DNA from: Fulvimarina manganoxydans
GTDB lineage: Bacteria > Pseudomonadota > Alphaproteobacteria > Rhizobiales > Rhizobiaceae
NCBI RefSeq assembly: GCF_900176465.1
Contig: NZ_FWXR01000029.1
Span: 1-53,155 of the forward strand
Length of the DNA stretch: 53,155 bases
Direction of reading: 5' to 3'
In this document: positions 45,600 to 53,155 of the stretch, in pieces
Layout: each line of letters begins with the position of its first letter
How positions within the stretch are numbered: position 1 is the first letter of the stretch
The notes under the pieces: model-generated
Seen by the model: the letters and a program-made list of their open reading frames with translations, nothing else
Database searches by the model: none
Told to the model about the DNA's origin: nothing
Translations under genes and position numbers: made by a program

Positions 45600-46796
45600 A
45601 TGCCTTATTCCACTCCTGCCTTTCGCTCGCGGCAAGCCTCTGCCCGTCTCTCGGTGCTTGCCTGCCTCGTCCTTACGGTCGCCACATGGCTGCCGGGTTC
45701 AGCGTTCGCCTTCGAGACCACCGCGCCGACGGCCTTCATGAAGGATTTTGGCACCGGCCGCGTCCTTTACGAGAAAAGCGCCGACCTTAAGATCGAGCCC
45801 GCGAGTCTGGCCAAGCTGATGACCGTCGCCGTCATCTTCGACGAATTGGCGGCCGGTCGCATCACCCGCGACCAGACCTTCGAGGTCTCGGAGAATGCCT
45901 GGCGCACGGGTGGGGCGAATTCGGGCGGTTCGACCATGTTCCTGCCGCTCGGATCGATGGTCAGCGTCGACGATCTTATCCACGGCATCATCATCCAGTC
46001 CGGCAACGACGCGACCATCGTCGCCGCCGAGGGCATTGCCGGCTCGGTCGACGCGTTTGCCGACATGATGAACGCCAAGGCGCGGGAGATCGGCCTGACC
46101 CATTCTCAGTTCGGTAATTCGTCCGGCCTTCCGCATCCGGACAGCCATGTGACGATGCGCGATCTCGTCACCCTCGCCGAATATCTCATCCGCACCTACC
46201 CGGAAGATTATGCGATCTTTTCGCAGGAGGCCTTCACCTTCAACGGCATCAATCAGAAGAACCGCAATCCGCTTCTCGGGCTCGGCGCCGACGGGTTGAA
46301 GACGGGCCACACCCGTGCGGCGGGCTATGGTCTCGTCGCCTCCGCCAAGGCCAATGGGCGGCGCATCGTCTTTGCCCTGTCGCGCATGGGATCGGCCGAT
46401 GAGCGGGCGCGCGAGGCCAAGCGCATGATGAATTACGGCTTGCAGGACTTCGAGGAAGTGAGCCTCGTAAAGGCCGGGGAGACGATTGCGAGCGCCTCGG
46501 TGCGCGGAGGCGTTTCGGACAGCGTCCCCCTCGAAGCCTCGGAGACCGTCTCGCTTCTGGTGCCCACCGGCAGCCTTGCCGATGCCGAGAAGATCGTGAC
46601 CGACAACGGCCCGGTGGAGGCGCCCGTCGCCAAGGGGCAGCGGCTCGGATGGCTTCAGATCAAGAGCGGCGATCAGACCATTCGCGACATTCCGCTTCAC
46701 GCCGCCGAAGCCGTCGAGCAGACGAGCTTTCTGGCGCGGATCGGCGGGACCATCGTCGATCATCTCACCTGGCGCTCGAACGAGACCGAGGAATAA
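45600..46796 (+). CDS. dacC: D-alanyl-D-alanine carboxypeptidase (PBP5/6 family)
   Basis: A serine-type D,D-carboxypeptidase that trims peptidoglycan pentapeptides in the periplasm. Signal peptide about 1-38 (ends GSAFA), then Ser69-x-x-Lys72 (SLAK), SGN (134-136) and KTG (234-236): the full penicillin-binding triad. A C-terminal PBP5-like beta domain and an amphipathic end (LARIGGTIVDHLTWR) for membrane binding follow. ATG 45600 fits the signal peptide; ATG 45546 is an alternative. dacC versus dacA cannot be told apart from sequence alone. Confidence 0.93.
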   Translation: MPYSTPAFRSRQASARLSVLACLVLTVATWLPGSAFAFETTAPTAFMKDFGTGRVLYEKSADLKIEPASLAKLMTVAVIFDELAAGRITRDQTFEVSENAWRTGGANSGGSTMFLPLGSMVSVDDLIHGIIIQSGNDATIVAAEGIAGSVDAFADMMNAKAREIGLTHSQFGNSSGLPHPDSHVTMRDLVTLAEYLIRTYPEDYAIFSQEAFTFNGINQKNRNPLLGLGADGLKTGHTRAAGYGLVASAKANGRRIVFALSRMGSADERAREAKRMMNYGLQDFEEVSLVKAGETIASASVRGGVSDSVPLEASETVSLLVPTGSLADAEKIVTDNGPVEAPVAKGQRLGWLQIKSGDQTIRDIPLHAAEAVEQTSFLARIGGTIVDHLTWRSNETEE

Positions 46797-47158
46797 AGCC
46801 TGATCTGAGAACGCGGCCGTCTAGCGATTCCGTCCTCGCTCAGGCCCTAAGGCCGGCTGTATGGCGAAAGCGCCAAGCAGACATGCAACGCAGATGAAAG
46901 CTTCATTCGGCATGGGCCATCTTGACGTCGAGGCGATGATCGCCGATATGAAGCCCATCGCGCCGTGAACGCGCAGCGCCCGCCGCATCTTTTTCGCTCA
47001 CCTAGGAGCGTCCAGTCGGCGCGCGCCTCGGATCGTCCACTTCCCTTGAAATGGAAGTCTCGGACGGCCGGCACGGCCCTCCGCTCGTTTCCTTCTGCGC
47101 AGGAACGATCGGTCCTTTTCGCGGCCCAAATGGCCGCATTTCTTCCAAGGCATCGTTC
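46797..47158. other. Intergenic gap upstream of the RNA helicase
   Basis: This 362-bp stretch has no gene I can support. It probably contains the rhlE promoter and a long 5' leader, since DEAD-box helicase mRNAs often carry one, but no specific motif was seen. Confidence 0.4.
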
Positions 47159-48550
<1,392 letters not shown>

Positions 48551-48572
48551 GCGATAGCGACGCATCACATCG

Positions 48573-48608
48573 AAAGGGTCGGCGGAGGATCATCCGCCGG
48601 CCCTTTTT
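48573..48608 (+). terminator. Rho-independent terminator after rhlE
   Basis: AAAGGG-T-CGGCGGA and TCCGCCG-G-CCCTTT form a long stem with one internal mismatch and a 6-nt loop, ending in TTTTT. Confidence 0.85.
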
Positions 48609-48753
48609 GCGTCTTGTGGCGTCATACCGACACTGACGATATCGGCCATAGGACGACCAAAGCTCCGACCCTGGTTTCCCAAGGATCGAGCTGATGGATT
48701 GTACCCGGCGTCCCGGCTCTCCATATCGTCGGAAGGTTGAACCGGAGGACCCG

Positions 48754-49065
48754 ATGGCCGAAACGATCAAGGTCGATATCCCGCACAAGCTCGGACGCGC
48801 GGCGGCCCGCCAGCGCATCGACGAGGGCTTTGCCAAGCTGCGCCAAGACATGCTGGGCGGCATGGTGAAGTTCGACGATGTCTGGACCGGGGACCATCTC
48901 GACTTCAAGGCGCGGGTGATGGGCCAGACCGTGACCGGACGGCTCGACATCGAGGACGACCACGTTCATGTGGAGGTCGATCTGCCGATGTTCCTCGCAT
49001 CCATCGCCGACAAGCTGCGCGGCCGGTTGAAAAAGGAAGGCCAGATTCTTCTCGAGAAGAAATGA
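48754..49065 (+). CDS. Polyhydroxyalkanoate-system (PHA_gran_rgn) family protein
   Basis: A 103-residue protein starting MAETIKVDIPHKLGRAAARQRIDEGF, with DMLGGMVKFDDVWTGDHLDFKARVMGQTVTG and a basic C-terminus. This is the pattern of the small family named from PHA granule gene neighbourhoods. Its role is not established. A GGAGGA ribosome site precedes ATG 48754. No PHA synthesis genes are nearby. Confidence 0.85.
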   Translation: MAETIKVDIPHKLGRAAARQRIDEGFAKLRQDMLGGMVKFDDVWTGDHLDFKARVMGQTVTGRLDIEDDHVHVEVDLPMFLASIADKLRGRLKKEGQILLEKK

Positions 49066-49129
49066 TACGGTGCCCGACATTTACAGTCTGGCTTTGACAC
49101 GACACCGGCCTGATCAGCCGGATGCAGTC

Positions 49130-49624
49130 TTATTGCGGAATGCCGGTCAAGACGGCCTTTTCGGTCTTGATCGTGCCGCCGTTCTGGCTTTCCTCGATGG
49201 CGAGGATCTTGCCGAGGCCTGGCACTTCCGATCCGACCTTGACGCGCCAGAGCTCACCAGGGGAGGCGAGATGGGCTTCGCCACCGAAGACCATGACGAT
49301 GGCGAAATCCTGCGGTGTCAGATCGCGCGGGCGCACCAATTGCGGCACCGGCATTGCTTCCACATTGATATCGGACCCCGGCTTGCTGGTCGAGCCGACG
49401 GAAATCGGATCGATATCGGTGCGTTTGATGTCGGCGATCAGCATCCGATCGAAGAAGCCCGGATCCGTATAGGAAATCGTCGTCACCGCGCCGAAGAATC
49501 CGATCGACAGAGTGAAGACCGCGAAGGCCAGGAATTGGACCACCCGGTCCGCATCGGGGCGTTCGGCGATCTCCGCCGCCTGCACTTCGTCGGCAATGGC
49601 CAGTTTCGTAGGTTGCGATCTCAT
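49130..49624 (-). CDS. Conserved hypothetical membrane-anchored protein
   Basis: A 164-residue protein with a short cytosolic N-terminus, one membrane segment (about 28-50, VVQFLAFAVFTLSIGFFGAV) and a periplasmic domain with KRTDIDPISVGSTSKPGSDI and a beta-rich C-terminus. I do not recognise the family. The start MRSQPTKL is the only reasonable one. It converges with the PHA-region gene. Confidence 0.6.
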   Translation of the reverse strand: MRSQPTKLAIADEVQAAEIAERPDADRVVQFLAFAVFTLSIGFFGAVTTISYTDPGFFDRMLIADIKRTDIDPISVGSTSKPGSDINVEAMPVPQLVRPRDLTPQDFAIVMVFGGEAHLASPGELWRVKVGSEVPGLGKILAIEESQNGGTIKTEKAVLTGIPQ

Positions 49625-50087
49625 GGATACTCAAATCTCCAACCAAATGGCGGCATGATACCGCCGGACGAATGAAGTGCCCCAAGGGTCAATCCATGTC
49701 CGGCGAGGGGCTCGAACGCCGCTCGTGCTGGCGACAGGCTCATCAAACCGATGGTTTCATGGGCCCGTGGCACAAACCGAGCCGTCGCCAGAAACGCCTC
49801 ATGCGTTCCCGCCGTCCGTGCGCGGAAGGAATGGGTGAAGCGACAGGGGTCGGACGAGCGCCTCTTGCCCTTGTCAGGCATCGGCGCTTGCCCGGCTTTT
49901 CGTCGTCCTCGATCGATTTCTACGGTGCCACGGCATCCTTAACGGGGCGTTTCGATGCTCCAGCTTCGCGAAAGCTAATTGCGCATGGGCGCAGCGAACC
50001 GGGCGAGGGGGAGTGGGGATCAGTTAGGACACATCTTCGCGGGGACGCGTTAAGAGCGCCTTCACGGCTTCGCGCCATCCTTATCCC
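49625..50087. other. 463-bp gap without a supported gene
   Basis: Open frames here on both strands (for example 49672-50175 plus, 49621-49881 minus) have Arg/Ser/Pro-rich products with no recognisable domain. No tRNA, repeat or clear promoter was seen. A short unrecognised gene cannot be excluded. Confidence 0.4.
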
Positions 50088-50426
50088 ATGCGTGTTCCAT
50101 CGCCCTCCCGGCCTGCCGCCGACCTTCGCACCCACGCGCGCCGCCGCACACGGCTGCGGCCGGTCAAGCTCGTGACCTTGCACAAGCGCTTCATCGAGGA
50201 TGGCTCGGCTGTCGATCTCTCGTCAGGCGGGGCGCGGGTTCGCCGCTATGGCAAGGGGATGCTGCCACCCTCGCTCATCCTTCTCGACGAGGCGGAGGGG
50301 ACCCTGCGCGCCGCCTTCGTGGTCTGGCAGGCGCATGGCGAGATCGGCCTGCGCTTTGCGGGACCTGCCGAGCGGATGCCGCCCCATGAATTGTCCCGTC
50401 TGGCGGGTCGCTTCTACGCGGTCTGA
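50088..50426 (+). CDS. PilZ-domain protein
   Basis: A 112-residue stand-alone PilZ domain. The cyclic-di-GMP contact motifs are visible: an Arg-rich RRRTRLRP (RxxxR) near the start and DLSSGGARVR (D/NxSxxG). The beta-barrel then runs to the end of the protein. It may act as an effector for cyclic di-GMP, perhaps made or degraded by the GGDEF-EAL protein at 43183. It converges with the fur-family gene 29 bp away. Confidence 0.8.
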   Translation: MRVPSPSRPAADLRTHARRRTRLRPVKLVTLHKRFIEDGSAVDLSSGGARVRRYGKGMLPPSLILLDEAEGTLRAAFVVWQAHGEIGLRFAGPAERMPPHELSRLAGRFYAV

Positions 50427-50455
50427 GGCCTGTTCGTGAAACGGATGCGAAACCG

Positions 50456-50890
50456 TCAGTTCTTGCCGACGCGTTTGGCGTAAAGCTCCAGGCGATGGCT
50501 GACGATCTCATAGCCGAGTTCGCGGGCGATCTCTTCCTGAAGCCGCTCGATCCGGTCGGAGCGGAATTCGACCACCTGTCCGGTCTCGATATCGATGAGA
50601 TGGTCGTGATGCTCGCCGCGATCGGGCTCGAAGCGGGCCGGCCCCCCTTCGAAGACATGGCGCTGAATGGCGCCCTTTTCCTCCAGAACCTTCATGGTTC
50701 GATAGACGGTCGAGAGCGAGACAGAGGTGTCTTCAGCGCTGGCCTGCCGGAAGATTTCGAGCGCGTCGGGATGATCGGCGCTCTCGGCGAGAATCGCGAT
50801 GATGATCTTGCGCGGACGGGTCAGACGCATGCCGGAGCGGCGGAGAATCGCTTCGTAATCCGCGATGCGCGCCTGATTCTCTCCCCCCAT
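50456..50890 (-). CDS. mur: Fur-family manganese/iron regulator (Mur-like)
   Basis: A 144-residue Fur-family repressor: helix-turn-helix region [19 protein letters not shown] and [15 protein letters not shown], metal site [18 protein letters not shown], and C-terminal [21 protein letters not shown]. No CxxC zinc motif is present, as in rhizobial Mur/Fur. It is divergent from mntH, a known Mur target in rhizobia, so manganese sensing is favoured over iron. The start is ATG 50890 (MGGENQAR); ATG 50911 is an alternative. Confidence 0.85.
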   Translation of the reverse strand: MGGENQARIADYEAILRRSGMRLTRPRKIIIAILAESADHPDALEIFRQASAEDTSVSLSTVYRTMKVLEEKGAIQRHVFEGGPARFEPDRGEHHDHLIDIETGQVVEFRSDRIERLQEEIARELGYEIVSHRLELYAKRVGKN

Positions 50891-51209
50891 GCCGTTCGTC
50901 CACCTTTCCATCGCTCGCTGTCTTCCGCCCGATGCCCGCCGCCAGAATGCGAGGCATGATCGGCCAATTGTGCCAAGCTTTGCGTGCTTTGACCATTCCG
51001 GCGCCGCTATCAAGCGGCCTTTGAAGCCGGACGGCGTCGCTCGCCCTTGGCCGAACGCCCCATGCCCCCAGATTGACTGGCGGATGGGCCGAAGAGAGGG
51101 CTCTTCTCCACATTGGCGCTAGAACGGCCGAGCCCGAGTGCCCCCATGTCGCGGCCGCGTCGGATGCGGGCCAAAGACGCGCCAAACGATCGCAAGGAGC
51201 CACGATCCC
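50891..51209. promoter_or_regulatory. Divergent mur/mntH control region
   Basis: This 319-bp gap separates mur and mntH and should contain both promoters. I could not identify a convincing Mur-responsive palindrome by eye. Confidence 0.45.
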
Positions 51210-52571
51210 TTGAACGACAGCCATGCCGATACGGCGATCGAGGGACAGACCACGTCCTCCCTGCGTCCTGAAGCCTCTCTGTCCGAGGTGCAACGCTCGA
51301 TTCGTCTGCGCGAGGGCTCTTTCTTCAGCCGCTTTCTCGCCTTTCTCGGTCCCGGCTTCCTCGTGGCTGTCGGCTATATGGATCCGGGCAATTGGGCGAC
51401 CTCGATCGCCGGCGGGTCGGAATTCGGCTATACGCTGCTCACTGCCGTCCTGCTCTCCTCGCTCATGGCGATCCTCCTCCAGGCGCTCTGCGCGCGGCTT
51501 GCCATCGCCACCGGAGAGGATCTGGCCCAGGCCTGCCGCAACCGCTATTCGAAACCGGTCGCCGTGATTCTCTGGCTTCTGGCCGAGATCGCGATCGTGG
51601 CGACCGACCTTGCCGAGGTGATCGGCACCGCCATCGGCCTGCAACTCCTGTTCGGCCTGCCGCTGGTCTGGGGCGTCGTGGTCACGGCGCTCGACGTATT
51701 CCTGATTCTCTATCTGCAATCGCGCGGGTTTCGCTGGATCGAAGCCTTCGTCGCAGCGATGATTCTTATCATCGCTTTGTGTTTCGTCGGCGAATTGCTT
51801 CTTGCCCAGCCCTCATTCGCCGCGATCGCCGTCGGGCTGCTGCCGACGCCGGAGATCGTGACCCATGAGCGGATGCTCTATCTCGCTCTCGGCATTCTCG
51901 GGGCGACGGTGATGCCGCACAATCTCTACCTTCATACAGGGATTCTTCAGACGCGCGCCTATGGTCAGAGCACGGCCCAGCGCCGGGAGGCGATCGGCTT
52001 TGCCACGCTCGATTCGACGATCGCGCTGGGTTTCGCCTTCCTGGTGAATGCCGCGATCCTCATCCTTGCCGCAGCAGCCTTCTACTCCGCGGGCACGGGG
52101 TCGGTGGAGGATCTGACCGACGCCCATGCGCTTCTCGCCCCGCTTCTCGGCGCATCCATCGCCCCAATCCTCTTCGCGGTGGCGCTTCTCGCCTCGGGTC
52201 TCTCCTCGACAGTCACCGCGACGCTGGCCGGGCAGATCGTCATGCAGGGCTTTCTCGCCCTGCGAATCTCGCCGGTTCTGCGCCGGCTCGTTACGCGCGG
52301 GATCGCGATCGTCCCCGCGGCCGCGATGATCATCCTCTATGGGGAGAAGGGGGCGGCTGAACTCCTGGTCATGAGCCAGGTCGTCCTGTCCCTGCAGTTG
52401 CCCTTCGCCGTCGTTCCCCTCGTCATGTTCTCGGCGGACTCCCAGCGAATGGGGGCCCTGCGGGCGCCGATCTGGATGCTCGCCTTGGCCACCCTGATCG
52501 CCGTCCTCATCATCGGGCTGAACGTCAAACTCGTCTATGACGTCGCCTTTGGCGGCGCGCTCGCCCCCTGA
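51210..52571 (+). CDS. mntH: NRAMP-family manganese transporter MntH
   Basis: A proton-coupled Mn2+ (and Fe2+) importer of the inner membrane. The 453-residue, about 11-helix protein carries the metal-binding DPGN of helix 1 (58-61) and MPHN of helix 6 (235-238). TTG 51210 was chosen because AAGGAG (51194-51199) lies 10 nt upstream; there is no ATG until deep in helix 1, and an ATG at 51138 adds non-homologous sequence. It is divergent from mur, which likely represses it when Mn is high. Confidence 0.94.
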   Translation: MNDSHADTAIEGQTTSSLRPEASLSEVQRSIRLREGSFFSRFLAFLGPGFLVAVGYMDPGNWATSIAGGSEFGYTLLTAVLLSSLMAILLQALCARLAIATGEDLAQACRNRYSKPVAVILWLLAEIAIVATDLAEVIGTAIGLQLLFGLPLVWGVVVTALDVFLILYLQSRGFRWIEAFVAAMILIIALCFVGELLLAQPSFAAIAVGLLPTPEIVTHERMLYLALGILGATVMPHNLYLHTGILQTRAYGQSTAQRREAIGFATLDSTIALGFAFLVNAAILILAAAAFYSAGTGSVEDLTDAHALLAPLLGASIAPILFAVALLASGLSSTVTATLAGQIVMQGFLALRISPVLRRLVTRGIAIVPAAAMIILYGEKGAAELLVMSQVVLSLQLPFAVVPLVMFSADSQRMGALRAPIWMLALATLIAVLIIGLNVKLVYDVAFGGALAP

Positions 52572-52872
52572 AACACGACTATGCCATGGGAGCGCGACAG
52601 CCGCGCATGCGTAGTCATCGACCCGATAACAAGACCTCTAGCATCAGATTTATATCCTGCTCTCGGACGCCCCACCGCGACAGAGATGCGTTTGCGGAGA
52701 GCTCCCAAAGGCCCTCGCCCGGAGGCCCCGGATAGGATGCCGGTGAAGGGTTCTATAGAACGGCGGGGCTCCACCCATGACGAAGCGATGACGTCGCGGA
52801 AGCCTGAGAATGCGGGATTTCGGGCCTTTGCGAGAAAAAATCGGGCCTTCGCATTTTTTTCGAAAAAGGCTG
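52572..52872. other. Intergenic gap between mntH and the rRNA promoter
   Basis: No gene or repeat supported. The last 40 bp become A/T-rich (52848-52868), as expected for an upstream (UP) element of an rRNA promoter. Confidence 0.4.
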
Positions 52873-52902
52873 TTGACCGCACGAGCAACCTCGGCCTATA
52901 AG
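52873..52902 (+). promoter_or_regulatory. Ribosomal RNA operon promoter
   Basis: TTGACC (52873-52878), an 18-bp spacer and TATAAG (52897-52902) follow an A/T-rich UP-like tract. This matches the rrn P1 promoter style of rhizobia, and the conserved leader lies about 160 bp downstream. Confidence 0.75.
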
Positions 52903-53061
52903 CCACCCATCGACGGCGCAGGCGCCGCCGGCGAGCCCTTCGGTTCGCTCTGGTGCCAGCCGAAACGAGTTCCGAGAGCTTCCGACCCACTCGGGTCTAG
53001 CAAGTTTTCAAACGGGTTAGGCGAGCAATCGACGAGCCCGGCACGGCCGATGTCGTGTGAT

Positions 53062-53155
53062 CTTTGACAATTGAATAAAGCGAGAAAGAAAGAGAGACGT
53101 GGGCGGCGTTTTGTCGGCCGGGTTTTTCGGACTGGTTCGGATCTTGGTTCCTTTT
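53062..53155 (+). ncRNA. rRNA operon leader (precedes 16S gene outside the window)
   Basis: The motif TTTGACAATTGAATAAAG followed by GAAAGAGAGACGTGGGCG is characteristic of the leader just upstream of 16S rRNA in Hyphomicrobiales and includes a boxA-like antitermination element. The window ends before the mature 16S 5' end, so no rRNA gene is annotated. Confidence 0.75.

Noticed and set aside
49672-50175. Plus-strand frame of 167 codons
   Set aside because: Composition is Arg/Ser/Pro-rich without a domain, and the frame runs into the PilZ gene in another frame.
53062-53155. 16S rRNA gene
   Set aside because: Only the leader is present. The mature 16S 5' motif was not seen before the end of the window.

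Overview
This GC-rich window is chromosomal DNA from an alphaproteobacterium, almost certainly of the order Hyphomicrobiales (Rhizobiales). The evidence is a RirA-type iron regulator, a Mur/Fur-like regulator divergent from mntH, CheL-type flagellar rod-binding protein, DUF1206, DUF1289 and DUF2793 proteins, and a rhizobial-type rRNA leader at the right edge. The left third carries bacteriochlorophyll and reaction-centre genes, so the organism is a purple or aerobic anoxygenic phototroph. Aurantimonadaceae such as Fulvimarina would fit, but that is a guess that an rRNA or marker-gene search must settle.

Layout. (1) 1-70: tail of an IS110-type transposase. (2) 272-11219, minus strand: a superoperon crtF-bchC-bchX-bchY-bchZ-pufQ-pufB-pufA-pufL-pufM-pufC. 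It covers the last carotenoid O-methylation, chlorophyllide reduction, LH1 and the reaction centre with a tetrahaem cytochrome. PufC carries an unusual disordered C-terminal tail of about 235 residues. (3) 11324-13722, plus strand: crtD and crtC, which overlap out of frame. Perfect PpsR/CrtJ operators (TGT-N12-ACA) lie between crtF and crtD and just upstream of bchC. (4) 13723-14825: a small accessory patch with two copies of a dispersed hairpin repeat, a likely integrase remnant and a secreted DUF1311 (LprI-like) protein. (5) 14826-18498, minus strand: bchI-bchD-bchO, the Mg-chelatase genes, divergent from rirA.

(6) 19381-31848 holds general genes: DUF1289, a TAXI-type TRAP transporter, a MATE exporter, a PIN/AbrB toxin-antitoxin pair, a LysR regulator divergent from mmsA, a DUF2793 protein, a CPA1 antiporter and a secreted RTX lipase-like protein with DUF4214. 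(7) 32214-42905: KDG kinase, HNH nuclease, DUF1206, mnmE, GNAT, an MFS/UMF1-like transporter, a three-gene flagellar set (cheL/flgJ-like, flgN-like, membrane-anchored unknown), OsmC, XerC and a TraB/GumN protein. (8) 43183-52571: a GAF-PAS-GGDEF-EAL protein, D,D-carboxypeptidase, RhlE-type helicase, a PHA-granule-region protein, an unknown membrane protein, a PilZ protein and the mur/mntH pair. (9) From 52873: an rRNA promoter and leader; the 16S gene itself would start beyond the window.

The photosynthesis genes form one working unit: Mg insertion (BchIDO), chlorophyllide reduction (BchXYZ), the BchC step, spirilloxanthin-type carotenoid tailoring (CrtC, D, F), and the proteins that bind the pigments (PufBALM) with their electron donor (PufC). 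Other required genes (crtE, crtI, crtB, bchFNBHLM, puhA, acsF, ppsR) are not in the window. The most notable unexplained structure is a family of about 100-bp hairpin repeats, with five copies, that sits between genes and in one case supplies the stop codons of both convergent neighbours.
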